Below, in pieces: positions 1 through 6,662 of a DNA stretch of 40,049 bases. Source of the DNA: a virus. Made by a program: the position numbers and the translations under genes. Every line of letters begins with the position of its first letter. Positions within the stretch are counted from its first letter, which is position 1. The DNA is taken from positions 1 to 40,049 of IMG/VR virus record IMGVR_UViG_3300028024_000016, one strand, 5' to 3'. The notes under the pieces are model-generated. The model had not been told where the DNA came from. It ran no database searches and saw only the letters and a list, made by a program, of their open reading frames with translations.

Positions 1-69
1 AACGTGAATTGCGAGGCAGACTGGCCTTTGGCGGAGCAAAGGCCGGTGGGCAAAACTTGCGGATAATTT

Positions 70-127
70 TGGTGGGCCGGGTCGGAGTCGAACCGACGGT
101 GTCCTTTCGGAGGCGGATTATGAGTCC
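70..127 (-). tRNA. 3' half of a tRNA gene, anticodon loop CAT (partial)
   Basis: Read on the minus strand this starts inside the anticodon stem (GGA), has a seven-base loop CTCATAA with anticodon CAT, a 3' stem TCCGC, a 15-base variable region that can form a TCC-GAAA-GGA arm, a perfect T arm (GTCGG, TTCGACT, CCGAC), acceptor strand CCGGCCC, discriminator A and encoded CCA. The upstream bases (128 onward) pair with neither the anticodon stem beyond GGA nor the acceptor strand, so the 5' half is missing. A long variable region is normally a class II (Leu/Ser/Tyr) trait, which is odd with a CAT anticodon, so the isotype is left open. Most likely this is the piece left at one prophage end after integration. 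Confidence 0.75.
70..127. other. Probable prophage attachment site (att core within tRNA 3' half)
   Basis: tRNA homology stops abruptly at 127 and phage-type sequence begins, so the host/phage junction is placed at or near this base. Bases 1-69 would be chromosome downstream of the tRNA; they hold a perfect 8-bp inverted repeat (23-30 with 37-44) but no T-tract. Tyrosine integrases commonly use the 3' half of tRNA genes as att cores. The partner att site and the integrase are not in the window, so the core length cannot be confirmed here. Confidence 0.6.
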
Positions 128-200
128 TGAACCACTGTTCGTAAACACAGGCCGGCGGCCGGTCTTTCGCGGTACATCAAGGGTTTGCAAGGTGTCGCAA

Positions 201-220
201 TACTGTATATTCGTACAGTA
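201..220. promoter_or_regulatory. LexA-type SOS box 1
   Basis: TACTGTATATTCGTACAGTA contains CTGT-N8-ACAG and matches the E. coli-type LexA consensus almost base for base, including the outer TA pairs. It lies 113 bp upstream of the GTG start at 314. A weak TTGCAA (185-190) and TATATT (206-211) pair overlaps it, the usual arrangement for repression. Confidence 0.75.
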
Positions 221-280
221 TTTGTCGTTTTAAGGCAGAAAAACCCACACCCTTTTAGGACGGAATTCAGCGACGTCATA

Positions 281-300
281 TACTGTACATCCATACAGCA
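281..300. promoter_or_regulatory. LexA-type SOS box 2
   Basis: TACTGTACATCCATACAGCA contains a second CTGT-N8-ACAG exactly 80 bp after box 1 and 13 bp upstream of the GTG start at 314. Two boxes ahead of one gene suggest tight SOS control of that gene. No minus-strand gene starts here, so the plus-strand gene is the likely target. Confidence 0.7.
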
Positions 301-313
301 TCGTGAGTTTGCC

Positions 314-706
314 GTGACCCTGCCGCCGTTCATCCCTCCGACGCTCGCCGAGCTGCGCGAGTGGTATCGGTTGTACAAGGAAAACCCGGATGTCTGGCGA
401 CTGATCCTTGAGGTGCAGCATTCGCGCGAAACGCTGGCCCACCTGAACGTTTTGCTTGCTCAAACCGAGCGCGCCGCACGTCGGGCCGAGTTCGGCCGAC
501 TCACCGGCGAGGATGCCCCGCTGCGCAACGCGTGCGTGGTTGTGGAGGCCGAACTGTTCCGTGTTGGCCCGGTCGGCGGGAAGGGACGGAAATACCAGCA
601 GCCGGCGAGACTCACCGAGGGCGCCGCCGGCTTCGACTTCGATCCTGATGATCCCGTCGATCGTGCCGCATTCCTGATTGCGTGCGGTCATCAGAAACAA
701 CGGTAG
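314..706 (+). CDS. Hypothetical SOS-controlled prophage-edge protein
   Basis: A 130-residue protein from a GTG start just after SOS box 2. I do not recognise the family. It is soluble, with no signal peptide or membrane segment. Residues about 10-60 look helical (LAELREWYRLYKENP, then an Arg/Glu/Ala-rich stretch), and an acidic patch (DFDPDDPVD) lies near the end. It is the only plus-strand gene between the att site and the convergent DUF1353-like gene, whose stop lies 9 bp away. Position and SOS boxes suggest a gene switched on by DNA damage, independent of the phage repressor. The start is uncertain: the same frame is open back to 185, but GTG 314 is the first start after the regulatory boxes. 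Confidence 0.6.
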   Translation: MTLPPFIPPTLAELREWYRLYKENPDVWRLILEVQHSRETLAHLNVLLAQTERAARRAEFGRLTGEDAPLRNACVVVEAELFRVGPVGGKGRKYQQPARLTEGAAGFDFDPDDPVDRAAFLIACGHQKQR

Positions 707-714
707 ACGACGAT

Positions 715-1104
715 TCAGGCGGCAGCCGCCCCACTTCCCCAGTGCGACCAGCCGAACGCGCGAACGCCCCAATACATCAAGGATGCCCGCCACGCGGGCA
801 CCCCGCTCACCAGCGATGCCTCACGCAACACCGCGTCTGCGACATCGCGCGGCACCGCATGCTCCGAATACAGCCAGTCGTGGACGGCGGATGCCTCGTG
901 AGCGCTGTCAGCCGTCAGCAGGAACGCGACCGGGGTCCGCGGCACCGAGGCGAAATCCGTCTCGAAGCCGGCCGGCACGGTGAACGTCAGCTTTGCCACG
1001 TCCGACCTGTAGACGAGCGGCGCAGTCAGCCGCCACGTCCCTCGCCCACCGTTCGCGGAGTCGCTGACCAGCTCGACCTGCAGATCTGTCAGGAATTCGC
1101 TCAT
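715..1104 (-). CDS. DUF1353 family protein
   Basis: A 129-residue protein. It shows the DUF1353 core: FETDFASVPR at about residues 47-56, then a histidine helix and HDWLYSEH at about 74-81. The family is common beside phage lysis genes; its biochemical role is not established. It is the last gene of the minus-strand accessory cassette and its start overlaps the previous stop by ATGA, so translation is coupled. The stop converges on the SOS-box gene with 8 bp between. Confidence 0.8.
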   Translation of the reverse strand: MSEFLTDLQVELVSDSANGGRGTWRLTAPLVYRSDVAKLTFTVPAGFETDFASVPRTPVAFLLTADSAHEASAVHDWLYSEHAVPRDVADAVLREASLVSGVPAWRASLMYWGVRAFGWSHWGSGAAAA

Positions 1105-1472
1105 GGCTCGATCTCCGGCAGATCGACCGTCTGGCCGGCGAGTTTATGGGTGCAATCGCCGAGAAACTGAATGCGCCCATCAGTCACGAACGAGTGACAA
1201 ACGTCGTGGACGTCGTACGGGTTTTCTTCGTGCGTCGGATGGCGGCCGTGCTGTTCGCGGAAAGCCTTGGACCGCGCACGGCCCGCTTCGCTCATGTGGT
1301 CGTAGGTGACGAGAATCGACGGCGAGAACGTCGGTCGTTCCATGTCGCCATTCCACGACCACATCGGCCGCCCCGAGCCAGCGATATTGACCTGATGCAT
1401 CATGTCGCAGCCGGGGCACTCGAACATCATCGTGCGCACGCCATCGGTGCGCTGCAGTTCTTCGAGCTTCAT
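1101..1472 (-). CDS. DUF6527-like protein
   Basis: A 123-residue protein starting at ATG 1472, inside an ATGA overlap with the lipoprotein gene upstream. A CPGC pair near residue 20 followed by MMHQV, and a later PTFSPSILV and CHSFVTDGRIQFLGDC segment, fit the small DUF6527 family often found in phages. The Cys/His set could bind a metal. A longer open frame continues upstream to 1709, but it runs through the lipoprotein gene and lacks the conserved start context. Function unknown. Confidence 0.7.
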   Translation of the reverse strand: MKLEELQRTDGVRTMMFECPGCDMMHQVNIAGSGRPMWSWNGDMERPTFSPSILVTYDHMSEAGRARSKAFREQHGRHPTHEENPYDVHDVCHSFVTDGRIQFLGDCTHKLAGQTVDLPEIEP

Positions 1473-1924
1473 TGCAGCGGCGCGCCAGAAAGTGGGGTCG
1501 AGGCCGCGACCGGAGCGGTGGCCGAGGCAGTCGGAGCCAGGCTGATAGCGATATTGAACGCCAGCACACCGGTGTCGATCGCAGCGTCGGCAGCCTTGAT
1601 CTTGTCGGGCGACAGTGCCGACGAATCGACCATCGATTTTACGAGCGGCAGCGTCGCGTTCACGATTGATTGGAGATCGGGCTTCGCAACGCCAGAGCCG
1701 GCCGAGCAAACCTTATCGACTGCCGGCTGGACGGTATCGGTCAACGTCTTTTCTGCTCCGCCAGTGAATACGCCATCGCCTTTCAGAATCGCGATCTCGC
1801 CATTGGCGGCACCGCAGGCGATGCTTACCTGTTGGGCAAACGTGAGAGTAGGTGCAGAGCCGCCGCACGCGGTGAGAGTGAGCGCGACAAGGCCTGCCGC
1901 AAGCAGCATAAGAGTGCGTTTCAT
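1469..1924 (-). CDS. Putative lipoprotein (151 aa)
   Basis: The N-terminus (MKRTLMLLAAGLVALTLTACGG) is a clear lipoprotein signal with the lipobox LTAC, Cys at residue 20. The mature part is Ala/Thr/Val-rich and probably helical with no further membrane segment. It lies 9 bp after the previous lipoprotein gene, in the cassette downstream of a holin candidate. Paired lipoproteins here could act at the outer membrane during lysis (outer-spanin-like), but the Pro-rich Rz1 signature is absent, so no function is assigned. Confidence 0.75.
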   Translation of the reverse strand: MKRTLMLLAAGLVALTLTACGGSAPTLTFAQQVSIACGAANGEIAILKGDGVFTGGAEKTLTDTVQPAVDKVCSAGSGVAKPDLQSIVNATLPLVKSMVDSSALSPDKIKAADAAIDTGVLAFNIAISLAPTASATAPVAASTPLSGAPLQ

Positions 1925-1933
1925 GGATGATTC

Positions 1934-2251
1934 CTACTTGGGAGAAAGTTTGATCGCGGCGGCCGCCGCATTGGAGACTGCGGTGGCGACGTTGGAAACG
2001 ACGGCGCCTTGGGCGGTGACGGGTGCGGTAGCTCCCACACCGGTTTCCTGAAAATGCACGGTGACAACACCGTCGACAGACGCCGTCAGATCAAAGGAAA
2101 GTGCGCTAATGTCCTTACCGTTGAAGGCGATCGCCTCGCAGCAGACCATCTTCTTTAGGTTCGGCTCGTAGAACGGCTTCACGCTGTAGGTCGCAGTACC
2201 GGCGCACCCAGACAGCACAGCGAGCGCAAGGCACATCAGCGCGCGGATCAT
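1934..2251 (-). CDS. Putative lipoprotein (105 aa)
   Basis: The protein opens with MIRALMCLALAVLSGCAG, a short lipoprotein signal with Cys 16. The mature region has a CC pair (KKMVCCEAIAFNG) and a beta-strand-like middle before an Ala/Val-rich C-terminal helix. Its ATG overlaps the stop of the holin candidate (ATGA), which suggests co-translation with it. Could be a spanin component or a cell-envelope modifier; the sequence alone does not decide. Confidence 0.75.
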   Translation of the reverse strand: MIRALMCLALAVLSGCAGTATYSVKPFYEPNLKKMVCCEAIAFNGKDISALSFDLTASVDGVVTVHFQETGVGATAPVTAQGAVVSNVATAVSNAAAAAIKLSPK

Positions 2252-2448
2252 GCGGCGGGTGCGGTCGTACCGAATTTGGCCTTCAGGTAGCCTTGTGCCA
2301 CGTGGCCAATGGCAACCAGGCCACCGGTCAAAAGCGGAAGAACTTCAGCCGGTACGGGATGGCCAATGCTGGTAAAGGCCCATTGGACGAGAGCCGAGAC
2401 TGAGCCGGATGCGACGGCAACACCCCCAGTGACAAGTGCGTTGTTCAT
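2248..2448 (-). CDS. Small holin candidate (66 aa, two hydrophobic segments)
   Basis: Starting from ATG 2448 (ATGA overlap with the gene upstream) the protein has two hydrophobic stretches, about residues 5-27 and 34-54, and a short basic tail (YLKAKFGTT). Size, topology and position one gene after the endolysin block fit a class II-type holin that permeabilises the inner membrane. The frame is open further upstream to 2550 but that part is a basic out-of-context shadow of the neighbouring gene. No specific holin family is recognised. Confidence 0.6.
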   Translation of the reverse strand: MNNALVTGGVAVASGSVSALVQWAFTSIGHPVPAEVLPLLTGGLVAIGHVAQGYLKAKFGTTAPAA

Positions 2449-3038
2449 TGATGCTCCTGAGTGTCGGCGGCGGCAATGGCGCTGAGTTCGTCCGCCGTGA
2501 ACACGAACCCAGCCTTGCGCGGATAGCCCTGGAAGACGAACGTCGGCCATGGGCGGTGATGGACACCATGCGTCGGCGACCGGTGGAACTTCGGATGCAG
2601 CGGCAGCATGTTCTGCATCGAGTCGACGAAGGTCTCCGGCTTGGCCGGGTCAAACGCCTTCCAGTCGAAGCCGCGCAGCGCCGCGAGGTTGCACACGATC
2701 CAGATCAGCGACTGCTCGGCCAGGAAGGTCTCGCCGGTCGGTTGATCGGTGACCAGATCGAGCACAGGAATTTCGGTGATCTCGCCGACGGCGATCGCTT
2801 TCACAATCGTCCAGTCCACTGCATCGGCGTCAGCCCACTCACAGAATAGATGGTGGTATTCGGGCGCTGGCTGACCGCTGACCGCGCAGCGCAGCCCGGC
2901 CTTGTGGCCCTCGGCCTTCGTATGCCGAAACGTCGGCGTCTCGCCGCGCGGCGCGGCATGGTCGGGGTAGTACTCGCCTTGCACGATCGTTTCGGCGACG
3001 AAGTGCTCGTGCGGAATAACAGGTGCTTTGTCGGACAT
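2445..3038 (-). CDS. Hypothetical phage protein (197 aa), possible HNH-like fold
   Basis: A soluble 197-residue protein rich in His and Trp. A short Cys-containing motif (LRCAVSG) precedes PEYHHLFCEW near residue 60, and a second cluster (LPLHPKFHRSPTHGVHH) lies near residue 150. Two spaced histidine clusters can mark an HNH-type or metal-binding protein, but the canonical HNH spacing is not clear, so function is left open. The gene begins 18 bp downstream of a terminator hairpin and is coupled by ATGA to the holin candidate. Confidence 0.65.
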   Translation of the reverse strand: MSDKAPVIPHEHFVAETIVQGEYYPDHAAPRGETPTFRHTKAEGHKAGLRCAVSGQPAPEYHHLFCEWADADAVDWTIVKAIAVGEITEIPVLDLVTDQPTGETFLAEQSLIWIVCNLAALRGFDWKAFDPAKPETFVDSMQNMLPLHPKFHRSPTHGVHHRPWPTFVFQGYPRKAGFVFTADELSAIAAADTQEHQ

Positions 3039-3055
3039 GGACGTAAACGAAAAAA

Positions 3056-3071
3056 ACCGCCCGAAGGCGGT
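3056..3071 (-). terminator. Intrinsic-terminator-type hairpin before the 3038 start
   Basis: On the minus strand a six-base-pair stem ACCGCC/GGCGGT with a TTCG loop is followed by a run of T residues, ending only about 18 bp before the start codon at 3038. Confidence 0.7.
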
Positions 3072-3154
3072 GGGTTGGTTGGTGAAACGGGGCGTCTGGG
3101 GTAGAATGCGTACCGGTTTGCGATGCTCGGTCTATTCGGACGTCAAAAATCAAA

Positions 3155-3182
3155 AGCCCCGCGGTGAGCCACTAGCGGGGCT
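3155..3182. terminator. Bidirectional terminator after the endolysin gene
   Basis: An eight-base-pair stem AGCCCCGC/GCGGGGCT with a 12-base loop has a T-run on the plus side (TTTTTT) and a T-rich tail on the minus side. It lies 30 bp past the endolysin stop. Bases 3039-3211 hold this and the next hairpin and no gene. Confidence 0.85.
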
Positions 3183-3211
3183 TTTTTCTTGCCGCGCCCT
3201 ACATGCCGCGA

Positions 3212-3781
3212 TCAGGCTCCAAGAACTTTCTTTGCGGCGCTATAGAGCGCCAGCCTTTCGGAATAGCCGTTCGGTGTTGCCTTCGACGTCGGACTGCCGA
3301 GGTTCACCGCGCGCGACACGCCGAGAAAATTTCCCGCGTCCGCAAGCGCATTCAACTTGCGGTTGGACCAATACCAGGCTGCAGACATCGCCGCGTTGAC
3401 CGGCTGCTCAAGCAGATCGGGATGGTTGAGCAAATCGAGATCGAGGCCGACAGCTGCGAGCGTGTAATTGCGGCGCCCGGTGATTTGAATCAGGCCTCGG
3501 CCACAGAATCGGAGACCATCGCCGGGCTGGATATTGCCAAGTTCGCTCGCCTTCTTCGACGGCGGCTCGTACGCGGTCTGCGCCTGCGTCGGTCCCCACA
3601 GCTCTTTCAAAAATACTAGTCGCCCAGACTCTACGCCGATGGTCGCGAGAAACGCGGCGATGTTCAGTGGCGTGGAGATCGCGTACTTGTCGCACGCTGC
3701 CTGAAGCGGCTGCACCCACTGCGATGCGCGCATGACGATCGAGCCGCACCCCGCGGCAACGATGGGAGCAGTCAGGTTCAT
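3212..3781 (-). CDS. Endolysin, GH19 chitinase-like lysozyme
   Basis: A 189-residue muramidase-type endolysin that would cut peptidoglycan glycan strands. Seen: acidic residues at E51 (IGVESGR) and E60 (FLKELWG), and the GH19 hallmark GRGLIQITGRRNY at about 94-106, then a helical AAWYW segment. GH19 enzymes use two glutamates; these two are the candidates. There is no convincing signal peptide, so export should depend on a holin. ATG 3781 overlaps the stop of the upstream membrane protein by ATGA, which fixes the start even though the frame is open to 3937. Confidence 0.9.
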   Translation of the reverse strand: MNLTAPIVAAGCGSIVMRASQWVQPLQAACDKYAISTPLNIAAFLATIGVESGRLVFLKELWGPTQAQTAYEPPSKKASELGNIQPGDGLRFCGRGLIQITGRRNYTLAAVGLDLDLLNHPDLLEQPVNAAMSAAWYWSNRKLNALADAGNFLGVSRAVNLGSPTSKATPNGYSERLALYSAAKKVLGA

Positions 3782-4116
3782 AGCACCGCCATCAGGAATT
3801 TGAAGCAGTCGGCGAGCCACGCAGGAAAGCGGTGGAACTCGCTGTAGTACCAGAAGCCGTAGAGCGCGAGCAGCGGCAATCCGATTGGCATGAACATCTG
3901 CTTGAGAAAGAAGCGCCACGCGGCCGCGAGCCGACACATCAGCCGCGCGCCAGCGGCGACGTCGCCGAGGATGCTGCGAATGAACGCGGTGTCCTCGGCG
4001 ACCACTCTCGTGAGCGTTGTGTTTTCGGCGATGGCAGTGTCCTGGGAGTTGAACCGCTCGACGACGGCGCGCCGGAATTCCTGATCTGGCATCTCGATCA
4101 TGTCTTTGTCTTCCAT
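3778..4116 (-). CDS. Small membrane protein of the lysis cassette (112 aa)
   Basis: From ATG 4116, preceded by GGGGCC, the protein has an acidic N-terminus (MEDKDMIEMPDQEFRR), a helical middle and one strong hydrophobic segment near residues 78-95 (MPIGLPLLALYGFWYYS) with a weaker one at the C-terminus. It is coupled by ATGA to the endolysin. It may be a holin or a holin-associated protein; the two-segment protein at 2248-2448 is the other holin candidate. Confidence 0.65.
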   Translation of the reverse strand: MEDKDMIEMPDQEFRRAVVERFNSQDTAIAENTTLTRVVAEDTAFIRSILGDVAAGARLMCRLAAAWRFFLKQMFMPIGLPLLALYGFWYYSEFHRFPAWLADCFKFLMAVL

Positions 4117-4136
4117 GAGGCCCCGGAAATAAAAAA

Positions 4137-4154
4137 AGCCGCTCAAGGGCGGCT
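4137..4154 (-). terminator. Terminator-type hairpin before the 4116 start
   Basis: Minus strand: stem AGCCGC/GCGGCT with a six-base loop, then seven T residues, 20 bp upstream of ATG 4116. It would stop late transcripts that come through the conversion module, or attenuate transcription into the lysis genes. Confidence 0.65.
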
Positions 4155-4179
4155 GTTGATCGAATCTTTGTTTTGCTGC

Positions 4180-4208
4180 TTGACGCATAGGCCCAAACGT
4201 CCTACATT
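4180..4208 (+). promoter_or_regulatory. Sigma-70-type promoter of the conversion module
   Basis: TTGACG at 4180-4185, a 17-bp spacer, and TACATT at 4203-4208 form a good sigma-70 promoter reading right, about 97 bp before ATG 4305. It is not overlapped by the CTAC-N5-GTAG operators found at the early promoters, so it could fire in the lysogen. Confidence 0.6.
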
Positions 4209-4304
4209 GGATTCCGTTGGAAGCGCAATCGCGCGGCCCGTCTATCCGAAAGGACACTGTCATGAAAGCCTGCTTTCGCACCCGCCTGGGTGCTGGATCC
4301 CGTC

Positions 4305-4598
4305 ATGCTCTACAACCCGCCCTCTCCGCAGGACCTCGACCGACTGAAGAACGAGCTTGGTCTGTCGGCATCCAAGATGGCATCGCTATTCGGAGTATCG
4401 AGCGGCCGGCAGTGGCGCAATTACACCGGAGGCGAGAAGCCGCGGGACATGAACCCGCACATGCTATTTTTCGCCGCTGCCCGTCTCGAACTGGACGACA
4501 AGACGATCGAGCGAGTGCTACAACGCATGCGCCGAGTCGGAGCAACGATCGACTTGAACGCCGACTCCCCGGAGCACGATGGAGAGCAGCAGCCGTAG
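4305..4598 (+). CDS. Small HTH-like regulator (97 aa)
   Basis: The segment LDRLKNELGLSASKMASLFG at about residues 10-29 followed by GRQWRNYTGG resembles the helix-turn-helix of XRE-type proteins in which a recognition helix carries a Trp/Arg pair. A helical C-terminal half follows (LDDKTIERVLQRMRR). First gene after the promoter at 4180, and 2 bp before the outer-membrane protein start. It may control the conversion module or phage genes. Start ATG 4305 is preferred over GTG 4290 because it is preceded by GGA at suitable distance. Confidence 0.6.
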   Translation: MLYNPPSPQDLDRLKNELGLSASKMASLFGVSSGRQWRNYTGGEKPRDMNPHMLFFAAARLELDDKTIERVLQRMRRVGATIDLNADSPEHDGEQQP

Positions 4599-4600
4599 CG

Positions 4601-5293
4601 ATGTCGCTCGGCTGTTCTGCTGCTGCGGCGCATGCTGACAGCATCACCGACTATGTGCATCTCGAACTCGGCGCCGGCGTGTCCCGGTACGCTACCCAAG
4701 GCGATAACACGTGGTACCAGCAGGGCATGCAGCACAATCTCGGCTTGAGCGCACCTGTACTCATGGCGGGGTTCACTGGTCCGCTTTACACGCGAGAATC
4801 CTGGGGTATCGACTGGCACGTCGATTACGTCAGTCTCGGGCACGCGTCCTCGCAATGCGAATGCACCCCGGTAGACGAAAACTACAGCACGCAGACGCAT
4901 AGCCTGATCAACCCGATGCCGGTCAAAGTGCCGAACGCTAACTTTGTCGGCAATGGCAACGCTCAAGGTGTCGCGCTCACGGTCGAGCCCTACGTCAACT
5001 ATCGAGGCTGGCGGCTCGGCGTGGAGGCGGGACTATTCCCGTATCGTCCCGATTGGGATGTGACTGTCTACAACTGGTCGAATGCATCGGGCATGCCGAC
5101 ATCGACAATTCACGCCAACACGCCCCACGCCTGGCAGCTTGGCAAGGTAATCGGCCTGTCGGTCGGGCGCGGCCCGCTGTCGGTGGCATATCAGCACTAC
5201 GTCTTGCCCACCAAATACGATGCGGATCACTCGCCGGCTATCTGGTCGGGGGCGGATGTGTTGGTGGTGAAGTATCGGGCGAATCTGTTCTGA
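4601..5293 (+). CDS. Outer-membrane-type beta-barrel protein (lysogenic conversion candidate)
   Basis: A 230-residue protein with a short export-type N-terminus ending AAAAHADS, so maturation after Ala about 12 is plausible. The rest has alternating strands rich in Tyr, Trp and Gly, aromatic girdle-like segments (GWRLGVEAGLFPYRPDW) and a C-terminal Phe (YRANLF), the usual end of outer-membrane barrels. I do not recognise the family. Starting at ATG 4601 the signal lacks the usual basic residues; the frame is open upstream (RRLPGARWRAAAVAM) without an obvious NTG start, so the true start is uncertain. Being expressed from a prophage, it may alter the surface or block superinfection. Confidence 0.6.
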   Translation: MSLGCSAAAAHADSITDYVHLELGAGVSRYATQGDNTWYQQGMQHNLGLSAPVLMAGFTGPLYTRESWGIDWHVDYVSLGHASSQCECTPVDENYSTQTHSLINPMPVKVPNANFVGNGNAQGVALTVEPYVNYRGWRLGVEAGLFPYRPDWDVTVYNWSNASGMPTSTIHANTPHAWQLGKVIGLSVGRGPLSVAYQHYVLPTKYDADHSPAIWSGADVLVVKYRANLF

Positions 5294-5359
5294 CTTCCAC
5301 AATCCGTCATTGCGCCTTGTTGTAATAGAATGCAAGCCTCACCAAGGCGCGGCGCAGCA

Positions 5360-6523
5360 ATGACCTTTCTGAAAGAATCGGGAAAGAATCGAGAGATCCA
5401 GATCCTGCGCGGTATTTCGATCGCATTCGTACTCATCCAGCATTACGGGCCGACGCTACCTGTTCCGCTGTGGTATTACCGATTGATGGATGCGACGTCG
5501 TTTCGCAGCGGCGTCGATCTCTTCTTCGTCATTTCTGGTTTTGTGATCTCACGATCCATTTCGAACACCGCGATACCCGGTGGCCGGTTGGATCGCGCCG
5601 CCTTCGTGCGTTTCTGGGTGCGCCGCGTCTTTCGTTTGATGCCCGCCGCATGGCTGTGGGCGATCCTCGCGGTGGCAACCGGGCTCTTCGTGTCGAGCAT
5701 GGACTTCATGCAGCCGTGGCTGATCCTGAAAGGTGCGATCGCCGGCATGTTCGGATATTCAAATTTCCTATGGGCTGAATGCCTGTCGCATAACACGATA
5801 GGCTCGACTTGCCCGAATCTCTATTCGACATCGATCTACTGGAGCCTGTCGCTTGAGGAGCAGTTTTACGTTGCCCTTTCTCTGATGCTTCTCGTGCTGA
5901 CGCTACGTGTGGCAGCGCTATGCGGCGTCGTTGCGGCGTTTGCGCTTCATGCAACTGGCGACGATACCTACGTCTACTTCTTCAGGTTCGAATCGATGGT
6001 CGCGGGTGTCTGCCTATACTGGCTGACCACGACACCCGGCTATCGCGCATCGCGGAGGTTAGTCCGCTATTTGGTGCTACGGCGAGCGCTACTCGCTGCG
6101 GCAATTATCGCGATTGCAACCTCGCCTATCATCAGCCACCAGCATGCGGTCGTGATCGTCGCGATGGCGGCAACTGTCGCGGTTTGGATCTGTTCGTTTG
6201 ATTCCACGCTGCCGGAGTCGAAATTGTGGTGCGCATTCGAATGGCTTGGCGACAGATCATATTCACTCTACCTTTGCCACCTACCTGTGTTCATTGTGGT
6301 CCGCGAGCTGATGATCCGAGTCGGCGCGAAGGAGTATTGGGATGGCGCACCGCTGATCTTTTGCGTCATCCCGTTTGTGATCGGCGCGGCGTTGTTGATC
6401 GCCAATCTAACATACAGGCTGGTTGAACTTCCTTTCGCCAGGCGTGGCCGCGCTATCAGTGAACATAAAGACCACGCAGCGATCCCGGTCAGCCCGGCGA
6501 GTATGCCACCCACGCATCATTAA
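5360..6523 (+). CDS. Acyltransferase family 3 (surface O-acylation)
   Basis: A 387-residue integral membrane enzyme with about ten hydrophobic segments. The N-terminus has the family signature: Arg 17 and His 28 in QILRGISIAFVLIQHYG, then GVDLFFVISGFVIS near 51-64. Proteins of this family O-acylate LPS O-antigen or other surface sugars, and prophages often carry them for serotype conversion. The last codons overlap the convergent small tail gene by 35 bp. The frame is open to 5330, but ATG 5360 places the conserved Arg at the usual distance from the start. Substrate cannot be read from the sequence. Confidence 0.85.
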   Translation: MTFLKESGKNREIQILRGISIAFVLIQHYGPTLPVPLWYYRLMDATSFRSGVDLFFVISGFVISRSISNTAIPGGRLDRAAFVRFWVRRVFRLMPAAWLWAILAVATGLFVSSMDFMQPWLILKGAIAGMFGYSNFLWAECLSHNTIGSTCPNLYSTSIYWSLSLEEQFYVALSLMLLVLTLRVAALCGVVAAFALHATGDDTYVYFFRFESMVAGVCLYWLTTTPGYRASRRLVRYLVLRRALLAAAIIAIATSPIISHQHAVVIVAMAATVAVWICSFDSTLPESKLWCAFEWLGDRSYSLYLCHLPVFIVVRELMIRVGAKEYWDGAPLIFCVIPFVIGAALLIANLTYRLVELPFARRGRAISEHKDHAAIPVSPASMPPTHH

Positions 6524-6662
6524 CGAGTTGCCACTGTTCCGGCTCCAGATTGAAATCCTCTGACTCCTCTCGAATGAGGTCGCCGGGTTGGTTTTGATCT
6601 GTATATCCCCATGCTTTCAGCACGTTGGTTTGCGGATCACGAAAAGAGTTCTTGACGCTCAT
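6489..6662 (-). CDS. Small tail-fibre-linked protein (57 aa)
   Basis: Begins MSVKNSFRDPQTNVLKAWGY and ends VNDAWVAYSPG. Acidic, soluble, 57 residues. Its ATG sits in a TAATG overlap with the tail-fibre stop, so translation is coupled. Position fits a small fibre-associated or fibre-assembly protein, as found after fibre genes in many Burkholderia prophages; homology is not certain. The 3' end overlaps the acyltransferase gene on the other strand. Confidence 0.65.
   Translation of the reverse strand: MSVKNSFRDPQTNVLKAWGYTDQNQPGDLIREESEDFNLEPEQWQLVNDAWVAYSPG

Noticed and set aside
23-44. Terminator of the host tRNA
   Set aside because: A perfect 8-bp inverted repeat is present, but no T-tract follows on the minus strand.
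4217-4600. Upstream in-frame extension of the outer-membrane-type protein
   Set aside because: The extension overlaps the HTH-like gene in another frame, has shadow-type Arg/Ser-rich composition and would bury the export signal about 125 residues inside the protein.
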